A DNA stretch of 64,000 nt from Hemibagrus wyckioides (taxonomy: Eukaryota > Chordata > Actinopteri > Siluriformes > Bagridae): assembly GCF_019097595.1 (NCBI RefSeq), contig NC_080717.1, forward strand, positions 29,488,091-29,552,090, given 5' to 3'. Positions 13,051 through 24,226 of this stretch are shown piece after piece (the first letter of the stretch is position 1; each line of letters opens with the position of its first letter). A program made the translations under genes and the position numbers. Under the pieces are notes generated by a model, which saw nothing but the letters and a program-made list of their open reading frames with translations, did not search any database and was not told the DNA's origin.

Positions 13051-15126
13051 TTAAATGGTGTTGTTTAAGTCCAAAATATTGACATTTTCTTCAGACCTCG
13101 CAGGCTGTGTGAGGTTGGGAGAGGGGCAGGGACTGGGACCCTGCGGTGTACCTGTTTGTTGATTAATTAGCCGTCTGTAAAGATGATCACTCTTCAAAGA
13201 CTTGTAGATGAGTGAACATGTGACAGCAGATGCTATCAAAAGCATGCCAATGGCATTGATCATCACCATTTTGCTCTTGTCAGATTTGCCCACTGGAGCA
13301 GCTTGCTCAGGTGTACTGACATTAATGCAATTTCTTAAATGCCCCTTTTGCAGGTCTGTAGTTTCTACACATACTTCATACTGCGTCAGTGGCTGCAGGT
13401 GTGTTAGATTGAACATTTTTACATTAGATGGTACACAAGCTGTGAAGCGTAAAGACGTGGTGGACCATTTGATATTCGACACAAAGCTGCTTTTAGGTGG
13501 TACCCAAGATATTTTTACAAAATGTGGTTGTATCACAACAGTTTGTACATGCAAAGATCCATTTAAATGTTCTGGACAGTACCCATTCACTACCATTATA
13601 ATAGACTTCATATCTGCCCCGATGAGATTATGGGCTACGCAGGTGTACTGACCTGCCTCACTCTCAGAAATGTTAAATATGTCCAGTGTTCCCTCAGGGT
13701 GCACCAAAAACTTGCTTGAAGCCATTCTTGGTAGGATCTTTTCTCCTGAAGGGGTGATCCAGTAGATCTCTGGATTTGGTTCTGCAAATGACCTACAGTG
13801 GAACGATGCCGACAGACCAACATCCACACTAACACGCTCTGGAAGGCTTTCCGGAGAGATAACTGGGAGGCAGGTGTCCATCATTTCACGGAAGTGTACA
13901 TGTCGGACACGGCGACCTTCAAACTCTGGAGGTCCCGTACACAGAAGAGCGTCAGCCTCCATGAAGCGGATCTTAGTCTTGTTCATATTGATCCAGCGGA
14001 CAACGCAGTCACAGTAAATCGGATTGGAGTGCAAGCTTACTTCCTGTAGACTGGGCAAAGACTCTACTGTAACACGATGAAGTGCAGTGAGGGCATTATC
14101 ATTTAGCATCAGCGTCTCAAGCCTGGGCAGGTTATAAAACGCATTGGGATGGATATAGGACAGTCTGGGGTTGTTGGTGGCCTCAATCTTTGTAAGCTCA
14201 GGCAAGTTGGAAACAGCAAAGCTGTCGATTGAAACCAGATCTGGCATGCTGTTGATACCCAGTTCTTTCATATGAATCATATCCACAAAATCTCCTCGAT
14301 TAATTCTCTCAATAGGATTCTTATTGAGATCCAGAAACTTCAGACTTTGGACTTTTCTGAGTGCAGCCTGGGGCACCTTTGCAAATTTGTTTTCATAGAA
14401 CGAGATGCTCTCCAATTTATGGAGACCAACCAGAGCAGCGTCAGGTATTTCAGAGAGGTTCATCCTTGCCAGTACAAGACTGCGGAGATTACTCAGAGAC
14501 TGAAAGTTCATTTCTAGTATTTGGGAAACAGGATTTTCTCCTATCATCAGTATCTCCAGCTGGTTGAGTGCATGAAACCACTCTGGTCTGATCACCTTCA
14601 GTCGGTTTGAGTTGAGATGTAGACGCAAAAGATTGTTGAGACCTTGAAAAGCTCCAGGACTAATCAGCGAGAGTAGGTTGTGGTTGATGTAAAGCTCTTG
14701 AAGGTTCGGAAGGTGTGCAAGACAGTTGTTGTGAAGGCTGGTTATTCGGTTCTCTTCCAAGTGCAAAGACGAAAGCTGAGGAAGGTGACCTAGATAGATA
14801 TCACTAAGAGAACATATATTGTTCTGAGACAGATTCACTTCCGTTAAGTTAACTATGTAATTCAAAGGTTTTTCAATATTGACAATGTTGTTGCTCTGTG
14901 CCAGTAGCACCTGTGTGTTTGAGGGAAGTTTTTCTGGAAGAGATACAATTCCCAGATCATCACAGTCCACAGTTAAAGTCTCCACGTAAAGGGACAAAGG
15001 AGAAAACCAGGGTCGGATTTCGCATCTGCACAGATTCTGACACGCCCCTGTCCACTCAGACACATGAACAGAGCCGGTCAACGCAAGTCCCGAAAAGAGA
15101 CAAACTAAAAAGAGCAGTTCTTTCAT
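13051..15126 (-). CDS. lrrn3: Leucine-rich repeat neuronal protein 3 (single-exon)
   Basis: A 691-residue type I membrane protein of the LRRN family, which acts at neuronal cell surfaces in adhesion and signalling. Visible in order: signal peptide (about 1-22), Cys-rich N-terminal cap (29-60, CQNLCRCEIRPWF), about twelve leucine-rich repeats (70-365, such as LQELYINHNLLSLISPGAF), Cys-rich C-terminal cap (368-420, YCDCVVRW), an Ig domain (about 430-514, Cys444 and Cys496 with GQYTCVAHN), a fibronectin III domain (about 525-606), a transmembrane helix (619-641) and a 50-residue cytoplasmic tail. The frame is uninterrupted, as expected for this intronless coding region, and the ATG directly precedes a hydrophobic leader. 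It lies antisense inside an immp2l intron, as in mammals, which favours LRRN3 over LRRN1 or LRRN2. The tail looks shorter than in mammalian LRRN3 and lacks the YPPLINLWE-type motif I recall from LRRN1 and LRRN3. Confidence 0.93.
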   Translation of the reverse strand: MKELLFLVCLFSGLALTGSVHVSEWTGACQNLCRCEIRPWFSPLSLYVETLTVDCDDLGIVSLPEKLPSNTQVLLAQSNNIVNIEKPLNYIVNLTEVNLSQNNICSLSDIYLGHLPQLSSLHLEENRITSLHNNCLAHLPNLQELYINHNLLSLISPGAFQGLNNLLRLHLNSNRLKVIRPEWFHALNQLEILMIGENPVSQILEMNFQSLSNLRSLVLARMNLSEIPDAALVGLHKLESISFYENKFAKVPQAALRKVQSLKFLDLNKNPIERINRGDFVDMIHMKELGINSMPDLVSIDSFAVSNLPELTKIEATNNPRLSYIHPNAFYNLPRLETLMLNDNALTALHRVTVESLPSLQEVSLHSNPIYCDCVVRWINMNKTKIRFMEADALLCTGPPEFEGRRVRHVHFREMMDTCLPVISPESLPERVSVDVGLSASFHCRSFAEPNPEIYWITPSGEKILPRMASSKFLVHPEGTLDIFNISESEAGQYTCVAHNLIGADMKSIIMVVNGYCPEHLNGSLHVQTVVIQPHFVKISWVPPKSSFVSNIKWSTTSLRFTACVPSNVKMFNLTHLQPLTQYEVCVETTDLQKGHLRNCINVSTPEQAAPVGKSDKSKMVMINAIGMLLIASAVTCSLIYKSLKSDHLYRRLINQQTGTPQGPSPCPSPNLTQPARSEENVNILDLNNTI

Positions 15127-15774
15127 CCTGGCCCTTTTCTCCTCAGCAAATTAGTCCTTATGGAGTGTAGGGTTAGTGTTGTTAACTTCACAAATACACT
15201 GTCATTTGTTGCCACAAGAACAGGCTGCTTTTCTGCTGACACCAAGCCTTTCCACAGGTATCTTTGTGTCGTCCTTGGAAACGTGGAACAACCTTTCAGT
15301 TTACCTGGTGCAAACTTGTCAGGCTGGCAGCATATGTGAAGGTCACTGTATCCTCTGAGGAGTGAAAATGGAGAAAACCAGGAGCTCAGGTTGCTGTAGG
15401 AAATGGATCACTCTGCCTTCATTATTATCCCCAATCAGTCACACACATCAATTTCCATCTGCAGAAAACAGGAGATGGGAGAAATATAATGAATACAATG
15501 TCACATTATGGCTGAGACAGAGTGGTATTGGCATTTAAGAATATTGAAAAATATTGATGTTAAGAGGGAGATTTTATTGCTTTTTTAGTTGCACTGGGGG
15601 GAAAAGGTGAATTATGACTGCTTTGCCTGGTGCTCTCATATATCATTTCACACAGAATACGAACACCCAGACCTTGTTTTTGACTGTATATTAAAATAAA
15701 CAGGATGGTTAGGTTATATATTATGATTATGTCTTTGAAGCTCAAATCATGAAGGTCTGAATACAGAAATAAAC
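15127..15774. other. Upstream of lrrn3, non-coding
   Basis: Should hold the lrrn3 5' UTR and possibly a 5' intron (minus strand). No promoter element or splice site can be called with confidence. No other gene seen. Confidence 0.4.
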
Positions 15775-15935
15775 ATTTTTCATTTATTCATTTGGCAAAT
15801 GCTTTTTATGTAAAGAGATTTACAATTTATCTGAGCTAATAAAGGTTATGGCCAAAGCTCATGGGATTTAAACTCACAACTTTCCAATCATTTCTAACCC
15901 CTGAGCCACCACCACACACTGCAGCTGTTCTAAAC
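15775..15935 (-). mobile_element. SINE remnant, antisense
   Basis: Contains CATTTGGCAAATGCTTTTTA and a degenerate B-box/A-box-like block (GATTTAAACTCACAACTTTCC, then CCCTGAGCCACCACC). This is the reverse complement of the layout at 5712-5876. It directly abuts the TA-flanked element at 15946. Confidence 0.6.
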
Positions 15936-15945
15936 AGATCCAATA

Positions 15946-16530
15946 CAGTTGAACCTCTGCATAGGAATGTAATTGGTTCTGGTGGCGAGTTCTTAAGGTG
16001 AAAATTTGTATTGTGAAACAAATTCTCCCATCAGAAATAATGTGAATGCAGATAATCCGTTCCAGCTCCCAAAAATATTAGCAATATGACCAATACAAAG
16101 CATATGTAAACTCTCTGGCTGCCTACAAAGAACTGACCCAAGCAAAGCAATCCATGTCAAGGCTCCTCACAGGAAGTCGTGCCACCAAGCTTGGGCTAAA
16201 AATAGAACAGACCGCCCATACCACCAATCTGTCAACAAAAAAACACCCCAAAAATCACCTAGCTTTTGAACGCATGCCGAAGGCGACGTTGGTATCGTGG
16301 GTTGACTCTTTCACACAGCTTTCACTGACCGAAAAAAAGTTGTAAAATCGGTAAACTGGCTTCGTTTGGCTTTCCACTGACGCTAACAAGTTTTATAGGG
16401 CTCCTGGACGTATGCGCAACTTAGCCGGGTTCGTTCGTATGCTGAAAATGCCTCATATTTCGATTTTGCAGAAATGTTTTCGAAGACGGAAATTCATAAG
16501 GAAGGACATTTGTATGCCGAGGTTCCACTG
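15946..16530. mobile_element. Non-autonomous Tc1/mariner-superfamily element
   Basis: A 585-bp element bounded by TA (15944-15945 and 16531-16532). The left end reads CAGTTGAACCTCTGCATA; the reverse complement of the right end reads CAGTGGAACCTCGGCATA: 16 of 18 bases match. No intact transposase; the interior has only broken short frames (for example 16154-16345). The TA duplication and CAGTGGAACCTCGG-like ends suggest a Tigger/pogo-type relative (inference). Confidence 0.75.
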
Positions 16531-17899
16531 TATTAGACAACTTTTTTTACTCCGCCTGAGAGTTAAATGCTGGTGTCATGAGTATATATCTCTCTATATC
16601 TAACGAGTCAAAAAGCATCATAGTTCATTTAATAATTATAAACAGTTATGGTCCATTGAGTGTCAGAATTGCTTATACTGCTACATATAGTCATCAAAGG
16701 CAAGAGAATGAGCCAAGCAATTATTTCACATCACTGGTCTCCGTAATAACCACCGTGTGTACTCTGTGACGACTGCCATTATTATGTTGTCTTGTTGGAG
16801 AACATATCTAGAGTAGCAAAGCTTTGCGCAACACTTTCTGAAAGTACAAATGTGCTGCAAACCCTTCTCCAAAAGGAGACCCATAGCTTGTTTCTCAGTA
16901 GAAGCTGTTTATTAAGGAGGTCCCCGGTGCTTGCTTCGGTTGCATTATGTATAAGGAGGTAAATGATAGCTGCTCCAGTTAAGAGTACACTCTGGTTTAA
17001 CCTGTGTTGATGCCACGTATTGATGTTTTGATTCATTTGTAACCTTGGGAGCAGAAGCCATGGAACTTCAGGGCAATGTTAGATGAAGCTGTCAGTATTG
17101 CTACAGAAGCAGCTTTGCCAAGGACCCCCCTCCCTATATGACTATATGCATGCATTAGTCTGTCTATGGCAACGAGTCAACATGGGCAGGTGGGAACAAG
17201 CATTCTTTCTTTTTTTTCCCCTCTAAAGCCATCTGTTTAATGCAGAGACCTTATTTGCTTCACACAGCTTTTAGGCGAGGAACTCTCGGTACTGAACGGC
17301 TTATGTTCCTCGCCCTTGCCTTTCTAGGTTGTGATTATGTAATCAAAGGTACAAACTAATCCAATAACTGAATGGTAATGATTGTATTAACATTCAGTAC
17401 TGTATATTACTGAAATTTAAGAAAGTGGTTTCATAGTGTCAGTGTTGAACAGGGCATGGGCATATGTGTAAGTAATAAGACATGACACAATAACATAAAA
17501 AAAGAATCAGTAACTTCCCCAAAGATATTTTCCTATATTATCATGTCCCAGGATAGTTTATTCCTCTTATACAACAGAAATTCACTCTGGAGTTTTATTA
17601 CATCAAGACCAGCACACATTACTATCCATTTAATAGTTGAATTTTATGGAACGTCTGTAGAAGTTAGTTCCTGTTTTCACGTTTTCCCCCTCGTCAGCCT
17701 GCCTTATTTACTCCGTCTTAAAGTTAATAAGACAACAAAAAACGCAGATGCTTCATTCCAGAGAAAATACAAAGCTCACTGTCCTAAAGATTTCCTTCCA
17801 GAGAGACTTCCAGGAGAAAATATAATATCCTTCCAGAAAAAATAATATTTTTTCTCCTTATAGAAAACACCACCTTATAAAAAGTTAGGTGGCATGTCC

Positions 17900-18050
17900 A
17901 CCATGCACATAAGTTGTTGCTATAGCAACAACAATAAATTATAAAAAACTCTATAATATAAACCTTTTAAACTAACTTCACAGCCATCATGATGCACAAG
18001 ATGAATCAACACCCTCAGAATTAAGCGTCAGCAGTGCTGTGATATAAAAC
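17900..18050 (+). repeat. Dispersed repeat M, copy 1
   Basis: Contains CATAAGTTGTTGCTATAGCA, then TATAATATAAACC, then GATGAATCAACACCCTCAGAATT. The order matches 19799-19957 and 30781-30942. The family has no coding capacity and is probably a non-autonomous DNA element. Confidence 0.55.
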
Positions 18051-19798
18051 AAAGATTTTGTCTAATAAATATATTTGAAGATGTTCCCATTATAAACAGT
18101 GTGTATCACAATATACAGGTCAGCTATCAAAAAAAAGTTTGATGACATTTTTTAATGGCTTCAAACATTAATTGCTAAATAAATTATAATGAGAAAACAA
18201 TACTATATTCAACCATTTACAATAATGTACACAACTGAAACATACAGTTGGAGTTTGTAATTAGTTTCCTTTCGATGAATGATGTCATCATGTTACCTGC
18301 AATATCTTAGGAAAGTGTATTATGACACATCAGTGTATTATGTTCATCACGTGATCGTTATTATATCCTCATATTCCTCAGCTCTATTGGTCAAGAGTGT
18401 CTGTCTACAGTTAAAAAGTACCTGTAATGAAAGAAATGAAACAGTTTTTAATTGTATGTATACACCTTCAAGCATCATGCTTTTAGGTGAAAGTACCTGA
18501 GATTATGAGCGTATGACCACATCCATGATCATCAAAGACTTGCTCTATATACATCCATGTCTTTTTGTCTTTCTTCATGGAAAGCAACGAAAGGCCCTTT
18601 TAACTGCATACACATGTGACAGGTGCTTTTAACATCAAATTACATGCTTAATTGTACTTTTTTGAATGTCAGCACCTGCTAGGGACCATTTAGCATTTCT
18701 TTCAACAATGCAGCTGTAGATTTTCAGAAAAATATCTAGTCCAGTCAATAGAGCTCATAGCCACATCTATGATCATCCAGGACTGACTGTTTCTCACACA
18801 TCAGTGCATTTGCAATGTTTTTTCTATATGCTATAGAAAGTCACAGTGTAAGTCTGGTCTCTTTGTTGTGAAGGCACACGTACGGATTAATGCGCCTTAA
18901 AGTGAACAAAGCATCGAGATATGCACAGTTACCCAGCGTGAGTGCATTTTTTTTTCCACACTTCTCTGCTGTTAAGCCTTTGCTCCACTCACACACACTA
19001 ATTAAATTAGTTCCTCTTTGTTTCCTGCCGGTGAATCTTCACTTCTAAGAGCTTTCCCTAACTGCTGTGCATTGTTGCACATTATAGCTGAGATGGAGAT
19101 CTGAGTGGGGGAGAATTTTTTTTTTCTACTCTAAAATGGTAGTAAATGCTTTATATTGAAGTTTCTATCTTATTGCTTTGCATTTTATTATTAAGACTAG
19201 TGTCTGGATAAAAAACAGAGATGTGCTTTTTTCATTCTTCATTCTCTTTTATTCTCAACTTTGGCTGTGTTATCGTCAAGATGCTATGATTTCTGTTTCC
19301 TAAGAACAATGAAATCATAACATTGCACTTATGATATATATGTGCAGGTAAGTGTTCTAATTTGTGACTAATTCAAAGCTATATCAGCACTTTTGTTGTA
19401 GACATTGAAGTCATTTCTAATATATTCTAATATCTAATATATCCTTTCTTGCAAATATAGTATTCAAACACAGTGATTTCAAGTGATTTAACACTTATAT
19501 ATTATTATTATTTATAATTTTTAATTAATCACTAAACGCTGAGCTTTTTAATCCATTTATACGTATACATGGATTCGTGAGACAAGTTAGTACCTGTAAT
19601 CACTTCTAGCAGCTTTTTTCTTCTCTCACATGAAGTTAAAAAAGAGAAACCACAAAGCTCAAGGTACTCTATCCTGAAGAGTTTCAGCTACTGACAGTTA
19701 TAAATCACTGGCACTGGAGACTCCTTCCCTAGATGTCTCCTAAATAACAACACATTTTAATCTCTTTATGTTGCGACAGCCATGCACATCTCTGTGAA

Positions 19799-19957
19799 GG
19801 AGTTGTTATTATAGAAACACTAACATATTATAACAAGTGCATTAATATAAACCTGTGGTTATTAGTTACAGCCAGACTGTTGACTGCGCTGCTGCTATAG
19901 AAAATGAATCAACCCCTTCTGAGCAGTCAGAGTTGAGCAGCCTGGTATAAAGCATCA
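19799..19957 (+). repeat. Dispersed repeat M, copy 2
   Basis: AGTTGTTATTATAGAAACAC, then TTAATATAAACCTGTGGTTA, then CTATAGAAAATGAATCAACC, then TTCTGAGCAGTCAGAGTTGAG. Blocks align in order with 30781-30942. Confidence 0.65.
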
Positions 19958-20400
19958 GAAATTCCACATGCTAATTCCACAGAAAGCAAGTAAGCCACTT
20001 TGGGGACAGTTTCACCATCAGACCATCATGTTGCTCAACAAATACACCAAGCGCGAGTGGGGAGGATTGTTTCTCTAGATTGCAAAGTTCATTAAAAGTG
20101 TATTTAATTTCTTGGTACTAATCTATTTTTGGAGGAAGTACAAGTGTAGCATGTGTGAGATTTTATTTGACCCTAAATGAAAACAAATTTTCACCACTAA
20201 TTTACTTTTCCAGCATGAGTAACCACTGCATATTAGCCTTTCTTACATTTCAGTAATATTCAGTAAATAGTTGAAGTGTAGGGCTGTACAGTTCATTATT
20301 TTTAATTTTGTTTATTTAATACATTATAATCCAGTACAGCAGCTAATAGGTCTAATTGTTTACATTTTAAAGTGTAGGATTTTTCTTATTATTATAATGT

Positions 20401-20418
20401 GAATCGATGTGGCTGAAT
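20401..20418. repeat. 18-bp target-site duplication, left copy
   Basis: GAATCGATGTGGCTGAAT, repeated exactly at 20681-20698. It flanks a truncated LINE insertion. Confidence 0.97.
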
Positions 20419-20680
20419 CTTCTTCTTCTTCTTCTTCTTCTTCTTCTTCTTCTTCTTCTTTGGGCTTTTTCCTTCAGGGGTGGCCACAGCAAATCATCTC
20501 TCTCCACCTATCCCTGCCTTCTGCATCCTCAACACTTTCACCCACTAGCTTCATATCCTCATTTATTACATCCACATACCTGCTTTTTGGCCTTCCTCTT
20601 TGCCTCCTACCTGGCAGCTCCATGTCCAACATTCTCCTACCAGTATCCTCACTCTCCCTCCTCTGGACATGTCCAAACCA
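20419..20680 (-). mobile_element. 5'-truncated non-LTR retrotransposon with (GAA)n tail
   Basis: On the minus strand, frames with breaks encode the end of a reverse-transcriptase polyprotein: words like ELPGRRQRGRPKSRYVDV, INEDMKLVGESVEDAEGRDR and WREMICCGHP, a C-terminus known from RTE-like elements. It ends in a (GAA)n tail (CTT on + at about 20419-20460) and is bracketed by an 18-bp perfect duplication. A second insertion of the same 3' end is at 45120-45247. Confidence 0.85.
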
Positions 20681-20698
20681 GAATCGATGTGGCTGAAT
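20681..20698. repeat. 18-bp target-site duplication, right copy
   Basis: Exact copy of 20401-20418. Confidence 0.97.
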
Positions 20699-21550
20699 AA
20701 TTGTGATAAATCATCCTGATTTTATTATGGAGTGAAACAATCGTAATATATTTTCTACTATTACATTCACACAGACAAAGTATCATTTTTTCCTTCACCA
20801 TTCTGTATTTATCCTAGCATCTCATTGTATACCAAGAGCACAAAGAGTATAGCTAAGATTTAGCAGTAACCTAGAATTAGCAGGAACCCGGTGCTGATAG
20901 AGAGAACAGGAAGGCAGGTATAAAAGGCAGGTATAAATATAAAGTCCCTCCGCTCTCACCTGCTCGGCTCAGCTAGCGAATATTCGGCACAGATGCAATT
21001 AATTACACTTCACCACCGCTGACAGAATCCCCATGGATGTTTCAACTATTCCAGCCAGCAATTATTCACCTCTCTTTTAGTCTTGCACATCATCTGCAGT
21101 TCTTTCTATTGTGTTTCTGCCTTCCGCTCCTCCTTTTATCACCCTGGCACTAAACCTATTCCGTTCCTTTTTTTGTACCTGAATATGAAAAGCGTGTTCT
21201 GTGAGGAGAAAGTAGTACGCGCTCGTCCCTGGGAATGTGCCCATATTACATTTCACGTCACTTTTATCACAGTTAATGATATTATCTCAGTGTTTTATTA
21301 TTAAAAAACTGCATATTGAAACTGTCCAATTCTTTCTGTCACATTTCGTAAAATGTCGTATAACTATGAGCTTGCCTGCTCTGATAAGATTGGCGATAAG
21401 GGAACCTTAGAAAGCAGTTGTCTTCCATATGGTACACTTTATCGCAAGTCAAAACTGGCCAAGATGGTGCTCACCTACCTGGGGAGCCTTGTCACACTAT
21501 TTTGAAATGTAGGGAAGAATATTAATTGTGTTTAACAGGATTTCTTATAC

Positions 21551-21700
21551 CACCGCGATGTTCTATTCTCAATTTCCGATTGGTCAGAAGGTGCAGCTGT
21601 GACAAATCCCAGGTTTCTGTTAATGAGCTTGCTCTTATACATTGTTGTGTCATAGTCACAACCTACTCAAGGAATTTAATCGTTCACATAAAGAGATACA
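21551..21700 (-). repeat. Dispersed repeat M, copy 3 (inverted)
   Basis: Contains TTCTATTCTCAATTTCCGAT followed by TGGTCAGAAGGTG, the reverse complement of the CTGACCAATCAGAATTGAG end of the copy at 30781. Only that end is clear, so the right edge is approximate. Confidence 0.45.
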
Positions 21701-22550
21701 GAAATGTGGAATTGTTGTTTTATATGGTGATGTTTTGTGAGATTTTTATAGTATTTAGCTGTATTGGAAGGAGTCTCCGTTATCAGTGATTTAAACTGCG
21801 CTATGTTCACAACAGGAAAGTCATCAGCATTACAGTTTCTTGTTTAGATGAAAAGTGTGCATCTGTTTTGTCAAGAGAAAGGAAAGCTAGAGAAGCTGAA
21901 GAGGGAACAGCTGTTTAAAGCTGCTAAAATGTAAGCGATGCAAGAACTAACTTGTTTCTATGTAGCTGTAAATGGATCAGAAGTGTGATGTGTTTTGTAA
22001 TTAAATTTGAATCGTTGGCCATTTGCTGTGGTATGAAGGAAATAAAACACGGCATGGTGTGCAATTATAGGAAATATAATCATCACACTTCCTCGATTTT
22101 TCTACTACACTACACTATATTTTAATTTATGCATGAATTGTGATTAAAGGGTTTTTTGTGTTAGGTTGGTTGCACAATCCAAGCATTTATTGCGCTCCCA
22201 ATAGAATAATGCTTCCATGTCTATGGAATGTGCAGACTTTTGTAATGAAGGTTGTTAATGAAGGACCCGAATGCTCTTTAAAGCAGACATTAACAGATAT
22301 GCGATCAAAACAGAATACAGAATACATCTACAGCTAAACGTATCAGCTTCAAGTCATTAACCTTCAGCACGAGACGTATGCAAACGTGTCGGATTGGTTC
22401 TACCGTCCAGGAAATGGACGCAGCCGGAGAGGGGAGCAGGATGGTTAGGAAGTGTGAGGTGTTGGGTTTGTCAGAGTGGTGCATACTGAGTATGGTTGCC
22501 ATAGGCAGCATGAGAGTGTGTGCAAAGAGCAGGCAGTGCTGGTAATGTAC

Positions 22551-22608
<58 letters not shown>
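22551..22608. repeat. (GT)n(GA)n compound microsatellite
   Basis: About 12 GT units pass directly into about 17 GA units. The short frames of Thr-His or Arg-Glu repeats across it are artefacts. Confidence 0.95.
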
Positions 22609-22612
<4 letters not shown>

Positions 22613-23237
22613 AATATCGTCCCAAAGTGCAACAAAACATTTAGTAGCTGAGCACAAAGACCAGCTCTCATTATGTTAGCTTCTATATATACATATATTA
22701 TGCTATGTAATATATCTACCATTCATGAGCAAGATTCTCAGCAAATTTCCTTACAGATCTCTTAAAGGAATATTCCGGCTGTTTTTAAACCTAATGGCAT
22801 CTGTAACATAGCAACACGACATTGTACAGGTTTCCTTGTTCTGAGAAATGACCCGAATCCCTGGTTTACATGGTGCTCACGTATAATGGAGGTCTAAGGG
22901 CAGGCATTTGGAGAAGCCCACAACTGCCCTCAACAACTTTCTGTCCTTTTCTCATAACAGGAAAACATGTTAAGGAAATGATTGTGCCTTACAGATGTGT
23001 GGATAGATATTAGGTTGACAAAAAATCCTAATCCTCTAAGTAAGATTAAGGTTTGAGCTCAGGTTCTTTGCTGTATTCTTGGATTTGCATATTATTTACT
23101 TCCTTTCCCTTTAATTTGATTTCACATATATTAACTCAAATCCTTTTTTAATGTAAACATCTAAATCTACACATTGATGTGGAAACCTTGCATTAACATC
23201 CTCACTGATTTAAACTTTCCTCAGATCAGCATCATAG

Positions 23238-23241
<4 letters not shown>

Positions 23242-23303
<62 letters not shown>
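23242..23303. repeat. (TA)n microsatellite
   Basis: Long alternating TA run with one ACAT interruption; followed 30 bp later by a (GT)n run. Confidence 0.95.
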
Positions 23304-23332
23304 GTCTCATGTATCTGCTTGATACCTGTGGA

Positions 23333-23358
23333 GTGTGTGTGTGTGTGTGTGTGTGTGT
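23333..23358. repeat. (GT)n microsatellite
   Basis: Thirteen GT units. Confidence 0.95.
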
Positions 23359-23745
23359 GCGCATGCCAGTTGCTGTATAAACCACTAAAACCACCTACGC
23401 ATGTCATGATAACAAGCTCCCAAAAACAAGCAAAAAAAATAAACGAGGGTGTTCTGAATCCGTAAAACGATGCCGTCAGAATCGTTAGTGAGGCGTCTCT
23501 GCATTGACACGCTGCTCTAACACACTGATGACATACGAAAGCCGTGAGTCATCTGAGGAGAAGAGAAGAGAGGAGAGAAGAGAGGAAAAGGGCTTACCGT
23601 AAGCAAAGAAGATCCTCCTGGTCTGAGTAACGTATTATTCCAGGCAGGAATGAAACTCAACTCTGTAGCGTGTGATCAACAGCGAGAGGAATGAAGGTAG
23701 CGGTCTGGTTGAGGGAGGGAGATGCGATTGTGCTGATTCCCCCCC

Positions 23746-23772
23746 TCTTTCTCTCTCTCTTTCTCTCTGTCG

Positions 23773-23812
<40 letters not shown>
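23746..23812. repeat. (CT)n microsatellite
   Basis: Pyrimidine-pure CT/TTTC run. An AGAGG-rich purine stretch lies about 200 bp upstream (23550-23590), so opposite strands here carry mirror-like purine tracts. Confidence 0.95.
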
Positions 23813-23815
<3 letters not shown>

Positions 23816-24175
23816 ACTCTCGCCTGGCTTGCTCGCTCTCACACTGGGAGCACACAGAGTGTGTATTCGCTCCTCAAACATCACTGCCTGTGCTGTGCTC
23901 CTGATACACACATGCACAACCCAGCCTCCCCAAGGACAGACAAATCACCACCCATCATTCAAGCAGTGCCTGCAAGCTGGTTGGATGAACAAGGCTGTCA
24001 GTCACAGCAGAGCTCACACAGACGAGAGAATGCACGCAGAGTGTCTCGTCTCTCTTTTTTTCTCACACACACTCTCTTCATCTCCTTTCATTCTTATTTT
24101 TTGTTATTTCTGCTATCCCTTCTTCCTAACTTGTTTGCTGAAACTGCAGTGAGCTAGTGACCCAGTTAAGGATGG

Positions 24176-24178
24176 AGT

Positions 24179-24222
<44 letters not shown>
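24176..24222. repeat. (GT)n microsatellite
   Basis: About 23 GT units with one TTT interruption near the start. Confidence 0.95.

Positions 24223-24226
<4 letters not shown>

Larger units (their letters stand above)
16533..20400. other. Non-coding, immp2l intron
   Basis: No recognisable gene. Contains two copies of a dispersed repeat (listed at 17900 and 19799). Otherwise AT-rich unique-looking sequence. Confidence 0.5.

Noticed and set aside
13208..13651. 147-codon + frame
   Set aside because: Antisense shadow of lrrn3.
22305..22722. Minus-strand frames with Thr-His and Ser-Leu repeats
   Set aside because: Translations of the GT/GA compound microsatellite.
23672..24157. Two overlapping + frames of about 150-160 codons
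   Set aside because: They run through a (CT)n microsatellite giving Leu-Ser repeats; no domain, and composition falls apart outside it.
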